Below are positions 33,120 through 41,327 of a stretch of DNA of 64,000 bases, piece after piece. The stretch is from contig NZ_JAPPRA010000001.1 in NCBI RefSeq assembly GCF_026672375.1, forward strand, positions 3,038,001-3,102,000, read 5' to 3'. Position 1 is the first letter of the stretch, and every line of letters begins with the position of its first letter. Below the pieces are notes generated by a model that made no database searches, was not told the origin of the DNA, and saw nothing but the letters and a program-made list of their open reading frames with translations. The stretch is from Caulobacter sp. SL161. GTDB lineage: Bacteria; Pseudomonadota; Alphaproteobacteria; Caulobacterales; Caulobacteraceae. A program made the position numbers and the translations under genes.

Positions 33120-36100
33120 ACCTCGGACTATCCGGCCGCCTGACAAAGGCCAGCATCCGCTCGCCCCTGACCCCGCTGATCCTGTTGGCCGCGATCGCCG
33201 TGGGGCTCCTGGCGCTGTTCTCGATCCCGCGCGAGGAGGAGCCGCAGATCAGCGTGCCCATGGTCGACATCATGGTCGCCGCGCCCGGCCTCTCCGCGCC
33301 CGATGCGGCCGAGCTGGTCGGCAAGCCGCTGGAAGCCATCGTCAAAAGCGTCAACGAGGTCGAGCACGTCTACACCTTCGCCGACGATCACCAGGTGATG
33401 GTGACGGCGCGCTTCAAGGTCGGCGTTGATCCCGATGCGGCGGCCGTGCGGATTCACGAGAAGGTCCGCGCCAACTACGACAAGATCCCGGCCGGCGTTC
33501 CCGAGCCCCTGATCCAGACGCGCGGCATCAACGATGTGCCGAGCCTGGTGCTGACCCTCTCGCCCAAGCCGGGCTTCGAGAACCGCTGGACCGACGAGGC
33601 GCTGCGCGAGATCGCCGGCAAGCTGAAGACCGAGGTCGCCAAGGTCGACGATGTCGGCCTCACCTTCATCGTCGGCGGACGTCCCCGAGAGATCCGGGTC
33701 GCGCCCGACCCAGCCCGTCTGGCGCTGCGCGGCGTGTCGATGGGCGCGCTGATGGACACGATCCGTCAGGCCACCCGCGCCTTCCCCGCGGGCGACGTGC
33801 GCAACGGTGGCGAGGCGGTCGCCGTCACCGCCGGCCGCGACCTGAAGAACGCCACCGAGATCGGTCTTCTAGCCCTACCCTCCGCCAAGGGCGAAGCGGT
33901 CTATGTGCGCGATGTCGCCGACGTGACCGAAGGCCCGCGCGAAGACCAGATCCAGGTTCGCCGCTATGCGCGCGCCGACAACGGCTGGAGCGAGGCTCCC
34001 GCCGCCAGCTTGGCGATCGCCAAACGCAAGGGCGCCAACGCCGTCGTCGTTTCCGAGGCGGTGCTGGCCCGAGTAGAGGCGCTGAAGGGCTCGCTGCTTC
34101 CCGACTCGCTGAACGTCGATGTCACCCGCGACTACGGCGCTACGGCCAACGAGAAGGCCAACGAGCTGCTCTTCCACCTGGGGCTGGCCACGGTCTCGAT
34201 CGTCGTGCTCATCGGCCTGGCCATCGGCTGGCGCGAGGCCGCCGTCACGGCCGTCGTCATCCCGACCACGATCCTGCTGACTCTCTTCGCCTCGAACCTG
34301 ATGGGCTACACCATCAACCGGGTCAGCCTGTTCGCCCTGATCTTCTCGATCGGCATCCTGGTCGACGACGCCATCGTCATGATCGAGAACATCGCCCGCC
34401 ACTGGGCCATGAACGATGGCCGAGGCCGGATCCAGGCCGCCGTCGAGGCCGTGGCCGAGGTCGGCAATCCCACGGTCGTCGCCACTCTGACCGTCGTTTC
34501 GGCCCTGCTGCCGATGCTGTTCGTCTCGGGCCTGATGGGTCCCTACATGGCGCCGATCCCGGTCAACGCCTCGGCCGCCATGGTGTTCTCGTTCTTCGTC
34601 GCCGTGGTCATCGCGCCCTGGCTGATGGTTCGCTTCGCCCGCAAGGCGCTCGACGGCGGGTCGCATGGCCATGGCCATGACGATGAAGGCAAGCTGGGCG
34701 CGCTCTACCGCCGGGTCGCCGGCCGGGTAATCCGCGACCGCCGCACCGCCTGGATGTTCCTGGGCGGCGTGGGCGTCGCCACGGTGCTGGCCTGCGCCAT
34801 GTTCGCGACCAAGACCGTGACGGTGAAGCTCTTGCCGTTCGACAACAAGTCCGAGCTGCAGGTGGTGCTGGACATGCCGGAAGGCACGTCGCTGGAGATC
34901 ACGCAGCGCACCCTGGCGCAAGCCGCCGCCATCGCCGGGACTCTGTCCGAGACGGTCGCCATCGACTCCTATGCCGGGACCGCCTCGCCGTTCAACTTCA
35001 ACGGCCTGGTGCGCCACTACTACCTGCGGAACCGGCCCGAGCAGGGTGACCTGTCGGTGACCCTCGCCCCGAAGGATGAGCGCAAGCGCTCCAGTCACGC
35101 CGTGGCCCTTGACCTCCGCGAGCGCCTGTCGCGCCTGGCTCTTCCGGCCGGCGCCGCCGTCAAGGTGGTCGAAGCCCCGCCGGGACCGCCGGTGATGGCG
35201 ACCCTGCTGGCCGAGATCTACGGTCCCGACGCCGCCACGCGCCGCGCGGTCGCCGAGAAGGTCAAGGCCACGTTCCACGCCGTGCCCTACATCGTCGACA
35301 TCGACGACAGCTGGGGCGCGCCCCGCCCCACCCTGCGCCTGGTCCCGGATCGTACGCGCCTGGAAGCCCTGGGCGTCTCCGACCGCGAGGTGCTCGACTC
35401 GATCGGCGCGGCTTTCGGGGGCCAGGTGGTTGGCTATGCTCACCGCGGCGAGGGCCGCGATCCGCTGGAAATCGCCGTCCGACTGCCGCAGAACGCCCGC
35501 ACCTGGGGCGAGACCTTGGGATCAACCCCCGTGGCCCGCGCCACCGACGGTCGCCTCGTCGAACTGTCCGAAGTCGTCGAGGCCAAGCGCGAGGCCGGCT
35601 CGACCCACGTCTTCCGCCGCGATGGCCGCGACGTCGACATGGTCATGGCCGAACTGGCCGGAGCCTACGAGGCGCCGATCTACGGCATGATGGACGTGAA
35701 CAAGCGCCTGCGCGACATGGACTGGGGCGCGACGCCCAAGCCCGACATCCGCCTGAACGGCCAACCCACCGACGAAAGCCGTCCCACGGTGCTGTGGGAT
35801 GGCGAGTGGGAGATCACCTGGGTCACCTTCCGTGACATGGGCGCGGCCTTTGGCGTGGCGATCCTGGGCATCTATGTGCTGGTGGTCGCGCAGTTCAAAA
35901 GCTTCCGCCTGCCGCTGGTGATCCTGACACCGATCCCGCTGACCCTGGTCGGCATCGTGCTGGGCCATATCCTCTTCCAGGCGCCGTTCACCGCAACCTC
36001 GATGATCGGCTTCATCGCCCTGGCAGGCATCATCGTGCGTAACTCGATTCTGTTGGTCGATTTCATCCGCCACAGCGCCGAGGACGGCAAACCCCTGCGC

Positions 36101-36328
36101 GAGGTTCTGCTGACGGCAGGCGCGATCCGCTTCAAGCCGATCGTCCTGACCGCCCTGGCGGCGATGATCGGTGCGGCGGTGATCCTGACGGACCCAATCT
36201 TCCAGGGCCTGGCGATCTCGCTGCTCTTTGGCCTCGCTTCATCCACCATCCTGACGGTTCTGGTCATCCCGGCGATCTATGTCGTCCTTCGCGACCCTGA
36301 TGCGCCGATCACGTCCAAGGCCGCTTGA
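33116..36328 (+). CDS. RND efflux pump permease (AcrB-type)
   Basis: 1070 aa, a full-length RND transporter with 12 membrane helices and two large periplasmic domains. The charged pair in helix 4 (FSIGILVDDAIVMIENIARHW) is intact. Other marks are SIPREEEPQI near the first helix, the helix-5/6 region with SGLMGPYMAPIPV, and the second-half GFIALAGIIVRNSILLVDF. A His-rich loop (SHGHGHDDEG) after helix 6 is notable and could bind metal. It belongs to the heavy-RND branch with an SxPREExP signature. Substrate unknown; its place between rhodanese and ArsR suggests a sulfur-linked or metal-linked substrate. Confidence 0.92.
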   Translation: MNLGLSGRLTKASIRSPLTPLILLAAIAVGLLALFSIPREEEPQISVPMVDIMVAAPGLSAPDAAELVGKPLEAIVKSVNEVEHVYTFADDHQVMVTARFKVGVDPDAAAVRIHEKVRANYDKIPAGVPEPLIQTRGINDVPSLVLTLSPKPGFENRWTDEALREIAGKLKTEVAKVDDVGLTFIVGGRPREIRVAPDPARLALRGVSMGALMDTIRQATRAFPAGDVRNGGEAVAVTAGRDLKNATEIGLLALPSAKGEAVYVRDVADVTEGPREDQIQVRRYARADNGWSEAPAASLAIAKRKGANAVVVSEAVLARVEALKGSLLPDSLNVDVTRDYGATANEKANELLFHLGLATVSIVVLIGLAIGWREAAVTAVVIPTTILLTLFASNLMGYTINRVSLFALIFSIGILVDDAIVMIENIARHWAMNDGRGRIQAAVEAVAEVGNPTVVATLTVVSALLPMLFVSGLMGPYMAPIPVNASAAMVFSFFVAVVIAPWLMVRFARKALDGGSHGHGHDDEGKLGALYRRVAGRVIRDRRTAWMFLGGVGVATVLACAMFATKTVTVKLLPFDNKSELQVVLDMPEGTSLEITQRTLAQAAAIAGTLSETVAIDSYAGTASPFNFNGLVRHYYLRNRPEQGDLSVTLAPKDERKRSSHAVALDLRERLSRLALPAGAAVKVVEAPPGPPVMATLLAEIYGPDAATRRAVAEKVKATFHAVPYIVDIDDSWGAPRPTLRLVPDRTRLEALGVSDREVLDSIGAAFGGQVVGYAHRGEGRDPLEIAVRLPQNARTWGETLGSTPVARATDGRLVELSEVVEAKREAGSTHVFRRDGRDVDMVMAELAGAYEAPIYGMMDVNKRLRDMDWGATPKPDIRLNGQPTDESRPTVLWDGEWEITWVTFRDMGAAFGVAILGIYVLVVAQFKSFRLPLVILTPIPLTLVGIVLGHILFQAPFTATSMIGFIALAGIIVRNSILLVDFIRHSAEDGKPLREVLLTAGAIRFKPIVLTALAAMIGAAVILTDPIFQGLAISLLFGLASSTILTVLVIPAIYVVLRDPDAPITSKAA

Positions 36329-36359
36329 TCCCGCTTCCGTGGTTTCTACATTGCCTCCA

Positions 36360-36692
36360 ATGAACGCTCCCGCCCTATCCTGCCATTCCCCGTCGGACGT
36401 GGCCGACCTCCGCGCCTGCGCCGGCGAAGCCTCGCGGCTGCTCAAGCTCCTGGCGAGCGAGCAGCGCCTGCTTCTGCTTTGCCGCCTGGCGGATGGCGAG
36501 GCCTCGGTGGGCGAACTGTCTGAGCACGCAGGCCTCGCCCAGTCGGCGACCTCGCAGCATCTGGCCAAGATGCGCGCCGAGGGCTTGGTGGCTACTCGTC
36601 GCGAGGCGCAAACGATCTACTACCGGCTCAGCGACGAGAACGCCGCGCGCGTGCTGGCCACGCTCTCTGACATCTACCGCACGGGCGGCTGA
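36360..36692 (+). CDS. ArsR-family repressor, SqrR/BigR-like, lacking Cys107
   Basis: 110 aa from ATG 36360. A winged helix is visible: LLKLLASEQRLLLLCRLADGE, SVGELSEHAGLAQSATSQHLAKMRAEGLV (recognition helix), then RREAQTIYYRL (wing). SqrR and BigR sense persulfide through Cys41 and Cys107 (SqrR numbering). Here Cys41 is present, but residue 107 is Arg in SDIYRTGG. The codon is CGC, one base from TGC. Two other Cys lie at 8 and 20. It is the last gene of the pump operon, 31 bp after the pump stop, and is the only obvious regulator for the two ATTC-N8-GAAT sites. It may be a constitutive repressor or use another Cys. Confidence 0.85.
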   Translation: MNAPALSCHSPSDVADLRACAGEASRLLKLLASEQRLLLLCRLADGEASVGELSEHAGLAQSATSQHLAKMRAEGLVATRREAQTIYYRLSDENAARVLATLSDIYRTGG

Positions 36693-36707
36693 ACGGACGC
36701 GCCTGTT

Positions 36708-37484
36708 CTAGAGGGCGTTGAGCGCGCGCCAGGCGACATAGGCGGCCACGGCCAAGACCAGCGACGCGAACAAGCGCCGCGCCAAGAGCGCACGGGTCGC
36801 CAACAGGGCGGCGGCCTTGACGCCGAAGACGCCGCCAGCAGCGCCCCCCAGGATGAAGACGCCGGCGATCCTCCAATCGACCCAACCCGACAGCGCGTAG
36901 TTGACCGAGGTCGCCGCGCCGAACAGGGCCACCGACACCAGGGACGACGCCGAGGCGTTGGCCAGAGTCATGCCGGTCGCGGCCATCAGGCCCGGCACGA
37001 TCAGGAAGCCGCCGCCGATACCGAAGAACCCCGCCGCGCCGCCGGTGAGCACGCCGATGGGAGCCAGACGGCGCATCAGCGGCCAGGTAATCTGGACCTC
37101 GGGATCGCCTTCCGCGCGAGGCTTGCGCATCATGGATATCGCGATGGCGGCCATGGCGAAGGCGAAGAACAACAAGAGCTTCTGGCCATCGACCAGCTTG
37201 GCGATACTGGAGCCGAGCAAGGACCCGATCAGCCCCGCCCCGGCGAAGACGCTGGCGCAGGGCCACTTCACCCGCCCGCCTCGCCAATGGCCGACGAGGC
37301 TTGCCGCCGCATTCACTGAGACCGCCGCGGCCGAGGTGCCAATCGCAAGGTGCGGGTCATCGACACCCACGACGTAGAGCAACAACGGCGTCGCCAGAAC
37401 CGAGCCCCCGCCGCCGAACACCCCCAAGAGCGCGCCAACCAAGGCGCCGCTGGCCAGAACCGCGATGATCGTGAGAGGGTCCAC
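36708..37484 (-). CDS. TauE/SafE (TSUP) family sulfite/sulfonate exporter
   Basis: 258 aa, hydrophobic, with about seven to eight membrane segments in two repeats. Each repeat carries the TSUP glycine motif (GVFGGGGSVLATPLLLY near the N-terminus and GGAAGFFGIGGGFLIVPGL in the middle). The family moves sulfite, sulfoacetate or related sulfur anions, and often travels with Blh and BigR. It diverges from Blh at 37561, with an ATTC-N8-GAAT site between. In a sulfide-detox locus it would export sulfite made from persulfide. Confidence 0.9.
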   Translation of the reverse strand: MDPLTIIAVLASGALVGALLGVFGGGGSVLATPLLLYVVGVDDPHLAIGTSAAAVSVNAAASLVGHWRGGRVKWPCASVFAGAGLIGSLLGSSIAKLVDGQKLLLFFAFAMAAIAISMMRKPRAEGDPEVQITWPLMRRLAPIGVLTGGAAGFFGIGGGFLIVPGLMAATGMTLANASASSLVSVALFGAATSVNYALSGWVDWRIAGVFILGGAAGGVFGVKAAALLATRALLARRLFASLVLAVAAYVAWRALNAL

Positions 37485-37499
37485 AGCAACCTCGGGCGG

Positions 37500-37528
37500 T
37501 TGATATATTCATATATTCGAATATATAT
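37500..37528. promoter_or_regulatory. Second ATTC-N8-GAAT operator over the blh promoter
   Basis: ATATATTC (37503-37510), eight bases, GAATATAT (37519-37526). The spacer is itself ATATATTC, so a second palindrome (ATATATTC-GAATATAT, 37511-37526) is nested in the first. TTGATA (37500-37505), 16 nt, TATATA (37522-37527) is a good rightward promoter for blh, and the operator covers its core. The pattern matches the site at 31644, supporting one regulator for both. Confidence 0.75.
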
Positions 37529-37560
37529 GTTCAAGCTACTTTTCAACCCGGAACCGCACC

Positions 37561-38478
37561 ATGTCGCTTCATGACGCCGCCCTCGTTTCGGCCCAACACC
37601 TCGCCCGAACCAAGGCTCACGCCGAGGTCACCGGGTTCTTCGATCAGGATACCTTCACCGTCTCGTACGTGGTGAAGGATCCGGCGTCGGACGCCTGCGC
37701 GATCATCGACAGCGTTCTGGATTTCGATCCTGCCTCGGGGAGGACCAGCCATGCCAGCGCAGACAAGATCATCGCGCACGTTCGCGGCCAAGGTCTGAAG
37801 GTGGAGTGGATCCTCGAAACCCACGCTCACGCCGATCACCTGTCGGCCGCCCCCTACCTTCAGTCGGCCCTGGGCGGTCGCATCGCGATCGGCGCGGATA
37901 TCGTGGCGGTCCAGAAGGTGTTCGGGACGCTGTTCGCCATGGGTCCTGATTTCGCGGCGGACGGGCGCCAGTTCGATCACCTGTTCCACGACGGCGAGCG
38001 GTTCTCGATCGGGTCGCTCGACGCCGTCGTCCTGCATACGCCCGGCCACACGCCGGCCTGCGTCAGCTATGTCATTGGCGACGCGGTGTTCGTCGGGGAC
38101 ACCCTGTTCATGCCTGACTACGGCACGGCGCGGTGCGACTTTCCGGGCGGCGACGCCGCCACCCTGTTCGCCTCGGTGCGTCGCCTTCTGGCGCTGCCGG
38201 ACGAGACCCGGATGTTCCTGTGCCACGACTACCTGGCGCCCGGTCGCACGGAGGTGCGCTGGGAGACGACCGTCGGCGAGCAGAAGTCCGCCAACATCCA
38301 TGTCCGCGAGGGCGTCGAGCAGGACGCGTTCGTGCGTCAGCGTCAGGCGCGCGACGCCACACTGGGCATGCCGCGCCTGATCCTGCCGTCAGTCCAGGTC
38401 AATATTTGCGCCGGGCGGTTGCCGGAGCCGGAAGCCAATGGCGTCCGCTATCTGAAATTGCCGATCGACGCAGTCTAG
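37561..38478 (+). CDS. blh: Blh-type persulfide dioxygenase (MBL fold)
   Basis: 305 aa. Metallo-beta-lactamase fold with the metal motif THAHADHLSA, then HTPGHTPACVSYVIGD, GDTLFMPDYGTARCDFPGGDA and the CHDY His. That set matches BigR-linked Blh proteins and ETHE1-type persulfide dioxygenases, which oxidise glutathione persulfide to sulfite with oxygen. The GTARCDFPGG segment is characteristic of the group. It is divergent from the TauE/SafE gene and controlled by the operator at 37503-37526. It supplies the sulfite that the neighbour could export. Confidence 0.92.
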   Translation: MSLHDAALVSAQHLARTKAHAEVTGFFDQDTFTVSYVVKDPASDACAIIDSVLDFDPASGRTSHASADKIIAHVRGQGLKVEWILETHAHADHLSAAPYLQSALGGRIAIGADIVAVQKVFGTLFAMGPDFAADGRQFDHLFHDGERFSIGSLDAVVLHTPGHTPACVSYVIGDAVFVGDTLFMPDYGTARCDFPGGDAATLFASVRRLLALPDETRMFLCHDYLAPGRTEVRWETTVGEQKSANIHVREGVEQDAFVRQRQARDATLGMPRLILPSVQVNICAGRLPEPEANGVRYLKLPIDAV

Positions 38479-38519
38479 AGGTCCGCCCCCCCTGCAGCCT
38501 TCCACATCAGGACGGTTAT

Positions 38520-39176
38520 CTAGGGGGCTACGCCCTCTGAGGCCTCAAAGACCGCGAACTGCGCTGCAAAGGCGCGCTGAAATGCGGGCCGAGCTTCGCC
38601 GCGCGCGACGTAGGCGTCGAGCCTTGGTTCGCCCCCCAACAGATCTGCGCCCTTCAGTCGACGGAGCACGGCGACCATCATCAGGTCGCCGGCGCTGAAG
38701 TCGCCCTCGAGCCACTCGCGCTCTCCCAGCCGCACGGATAGCTCAGCAAGCCGACCACGGACACGTCGATCCAGAAGCGCTTGGCGCGCCGAAAACCAGG
38801 GCTCTTCCCTTTCCAGGAGGATCGCCATGGAACGCTCAACGATAGGCGGCTCAACCGTACTCAGGGCCGCGAACATCCAAGCGATCGCGCGGGCCCTGGC
38901 CGCCGCTTCCACCGGCAGGAGACCGGGCCCCTGCTCCGCGATATGCAGGACAATGGCGCCAGACTCAAAGAGGGCGACGCCATCGGCTTGAAAGGTCGGG
39001 ATCTGGCCGAACGGCTGTAGCGCCCTGTGCGCGGAGGCCTTCAGCTCTTCGAAGGTCAGGAGCTGGACGTCATAGTCCAGACCGATCTCCTCCAGCGCCC
39101 AGCGCACCGCCATGTCGCGGGCCAGCCCACGGCCGCGATCGGGAGAGGCCTTGAACGCGGTGATGACGGGACGCAT
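38520..39176 (-). CDS. Glutathione S-transferase family protein
   Basis: 218 aa. N-terminal thioredoxin-like domain (MRPVITAFKASPDRGRGLARD, then GQIPTFQADGVALFESGAIVLHIAE with the Glu-Ser pair that holds glutathione) and an all-helical C-terminal domain ending in WLEGDFSAGDLMMVAVLRRL, the GST N-capping-box region. The N-terminal helix has a Ser in place of a catalytic Cys, so class is unclear. Convergent with blh; with two further GST-fold or sulfur genes nearby it may contribute to thiol handling, but the link is only position. Confidence 0.85.
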   Translation of the reverse strand: MRPVITAFKASPDRGRGLARDMAVRWALEEIGLDYDVQLLTFEELKASAHRALQPFGQIPTFQADGVALFESGAIVLHIAEQGPGLLPVEAAARARAIAWMFAALSTVEPPIVERSMAILLEREEPWFSARQALLDRRVRGRLAELSVRLGEREWLEGDFSAGDLMMVAVLRRLKGADLLGGEPRLDAYVARGEARPAFQRAFAAQFAVFEASEGVAP

Positions 39177-39289
39177 GTCGACGCTCCGGGGCTACTGACA
39201 CCCAAGGACGAGCAGACGAACGGAAATCCGACAAGCGCCAGTTCCGAAGGAAGACAGATGCCCCTGCCCGCCTCCAGGAAGGTCGGCGA

Positions 39290-39619
39290 TCAGTCCTCGC
39301 CCTGGATCGCCGCGCGCAGCCGGGCGGCGACATCGCCCAGGGTGATGGCGTTGAGGGAGTCGTTTACTTCAAGAACGCCCTGCCCGTGTTGTTGGGACAG
39401 GTTGCCGGTGAAGTCGGTCAAAGCCGTGATGTGCTGCGCCAGCAAATCGACCGTATGCAGTTCCTGCATGACCGAGAGGCGGTGCTCATCCGGCACGACT
39501 TCGAGGATCTTGCCCAGCGCCACATCAAGATGCCCGCAGGCGACGGCGGCCAGCGACATCTCCCCAGAGATCGCCTTCAACACCATTTCAACGCTCGCCG
39601 GCGCCAGCTTATCCGACAT
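39290..39619 (-). CDS. Small hypothetical protein, function unknown
   Basis: 109 aa, mostly helical, with no signal peptide or membrane segment. Notable stretch: LGKILEVVPDEHRLSVMQELHTVDLLAQHITALTDF followed by TGNLSQQHGQ and a C-terminal NAITLGDVAARLRAAI. The pattern of a repeated helix pair with hydrophobic spacing suggests a coiled coil or four-helix bundle. The codon use fits the neighbours, so it is probably a real gene. I recognise no family. Confidence 0.6.
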   Translation of the reverse strand: MSDKLAPASVEMVLKAISGEMSLAAVACGHLDVALGKILEVVPDEHRLSVMQELHTVDLLAQHITALTDFTGNLSQQHGQGVLEVNDSLNAITLGDVAARLRAAIQGED

Positions 39620-39786
39620 CTCAACCCCCTGATTCCTTCCGTCGAAGTCAGCATGCGCGGGGCGCCGACCGCAAGGCCTTGATTTGTGCGACGAATTATC
39701 GCGGGGCGTAACACTGATCGAAAAACAACGTCAGATAGCGCTTCGCCCCTTCCCCCTGAGCAAGCAACTCTCTCGGCTTCGGCGGC

Positions 39787-40515
39787 CTAGGCCGCCTGGC
39801 GCAGGCCCCAGGGATGCGCCGGATAGAAGCGCTCCATCATTCGACCGACATAGGCCACCAGACGGGGATAGCGCTCGGCCTGACGGCGTAGCGGCGAGTC
39901 GAAGAACGGGGTCATGATCGCCGCCAGCATGGCGAACGCGGTCGCATCCACGCCGACGGGATAAGCGTCCCGCATCAGGTAAGCCTTGTCCTCCAGAAGT
40001 TCGTCCAAGGCTCTGAGCGACAGCCCGCCCAGCCAGGCGACCTCCTCCCGCAGGTGACGCCCGACGCCGACCGCGCGGATATTGGCCGCGACCGCCTCTC
40101 TCAATCCCTGCCGAAGCTCGTCCCGCAGGTGGGCCGGCGCCTGATCGAACGCCCGCGCAGGTCCCCTTTCGAAGTTTGCGGGCTCCAGAAAGCGGAAATA
40201 GGTCGACACCCAACCGAGCTGGTTCTCAATCATGCGCTCGATCGCCCAGGCCTGAGCCCGCTCCCGGCCGGTCAGGCCGAAATCAAGGTCGACGTCGTAC
40301 TTCCGCTCGATGTGTACGCGGATAAAGGTCGAATCCGCGATCGCCTGGGCGGCATCCTCGATCCAGGGCAACTGCCCTTTCGGCGCGGTGTCGCGACTGC
40401 CTTTTGTCTTCCGGTAGTCTAGGCCCGCCATCATCAGCTGGACCTCGGTCTTGGTCACGTACGGGCTGATCTCTGGCAATCCAAAGCCGGCTCCCGTGGC
40501 GTACAGCGTGATCAT
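39787..40515 (-). CDS. Glutathione S-transferase-like protein
   Basis: 242 aa from ATG 40515 with GGAGGGG upstream. A thioredoxin-like N-domain (MITLYATGAGFGLPEISPYVTKTEVQLMMAGLDY, GQLPWIEDAAQAIADSTFIRVHIE) and a helical C-domain. The ISPYV segment replaces the usual SPFV/CPFC start motif, and it resembles the Tom37/GST-C6-like eukaryotic metaxin family in having GLPEISPYVTK. Divergent from a WYL regulator, which probably controls it. Confidence 0.82.
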   Translation of the reverse strand: MITLYATGAGFGLPEISPYVTKTEVQLMMAGLDYRKTKGSRDTAPKGQLPWIEDAAQAIADSTFIRVHIERKYDVDLDFGLTGRERAQAWAIERMIENQLGWVSTYFRFLEPANFERGPARAFDQAPAHLRDELRQGLREAVAANIRAVGVGRHLREEVAWLGGLSLRALDELLEDKAYLMRDAYPVGVDATAFAMLAAIMTPFFDSPLRRQAERYPRLVAYVGRMMERFYPAHPWGLRQAA

Positions 40516-40570
40516 CGCCCCCCTCCATCTCGAATGTCGCGATGACGACTTGCTACCGCCAGCCTCCTGC

Positions 40571-40580
40571 CAGCATGCTG
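40571..40580. promoter_or_regulatory. Palindrome CAGCATGCTG between GST and WYL regulator
   Basis: A perfect 10-bp palindrome in the 92-bp divergent region. It could be the WYL regulator's own site. It is short, so the call is weak. Confidence 0.3.
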
Positions 40581-40607
40581 TCAGCAACGATCCTGGATAG
40601 TGAAGCC

Positions 40608-41327
40608 ATGAGACGCGCCGAACGCCTTTTCCAGATCATCCAGATCCTGCGCCGCAGCCGCGCGCCGGTCACCGCCGACGCCATCGCCGCCGAGTTGGAG
40701 ACCTCCAAGCGCAGCGTCTATCGCGACATCGCCGCCCTGGTGGGTCAGCGCGCGCCCATTCGCGGCGAGGCCGGGGTCGGCTATGTGCTCGATGCGGGAT
40801 TCGACATGCCCCCGCTGATGCTGACGCCCGACGAGATCGAGGCGGCGGTGCTGGGGGCGCAGTGGGTGGCCGGCCGAGGCGATCCGGTTCTGGCCAAGGC
40901 CGCCCGGGATCTGATCAGCAAGATCGCCGCCGCCGTGCCTGACCGCTTGCGTCCCTACGTGCTGGAACCGGCCGCCGCCGCCGCGCCGGCGTGGAAGCCG
41001 CAGACGGACAAGATTGATGTCGCCCAGGTCCGCGCGTGGATCCACGCCGGCCGCAAGATCCGCCTGAACTACAGCGACGAAGCGGGCGCGATCAGCGAGC
41101 GCGTGATCTGGCCGGTCACGGTCGGTTATCGCGAGACGATCCGGATGATCATCGCCTGGTGCGAACTTCGGGGCGCGTTTCGCACCTTCCGCACCGATCG
41201 TGTCGTCGGCGCGGAGTTCATGGACGAGCGTCACGGCAAGCGCCCCGCCGTGCTGCGGGCCGAATGGCTGCGCTTCCGTGACGCCGAGATCGCCGCCTGG
41301 GAGGCGCGCGAAGGGGCTGAGTGCTAG
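40608..41327 (+). CDS. YafY-type transcriptional regulator with WYL domain
   Basis: 239 aa from ATG 40608. An HTH-11 winged helix opens the protein (RRAERLFQIIQILRRSRAPVTADAIAAELETSKRSVYRDIAAL), and a WYL domain forms the rest (IHAGRKIRLNYSDEAGAISERVIWPVTVGY). The final W-Y-L core has become RMIIAWCELRGAFRTFRTDR, typical of the family. Divergent from the GST-like gene. It ends with TAG inside a CTAG shared with the convergent esterase gene. Confidence 0.88.
   Translation: MRRAERLFQIIQILRRSRAPVTADAIAAELETSKRSVYRDIAALVGQRAPIRGEAGVGYVLDAGFDMPPLMLTPDEIEAAVLGAQWVAGRGDPVLAKAARDLISKIAAAVPDRLRPYVLEPAAAAAPAWKPQTDKIDVAQVRAWIHAGRKIRLNYSDEAGAISERVIWPVTVGYRETIRMIIAWCELRGAFRTFRTDRVVGAEFMDERHGKRPAVLRAEWLRFRDAEIAAWEAREGAEC

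Noticed and set aside
33875..35443. 522-aa - strand frame opposite the RND permease
   Set aside because: Antisense shadow; the + strand protein is a complete RND pump.
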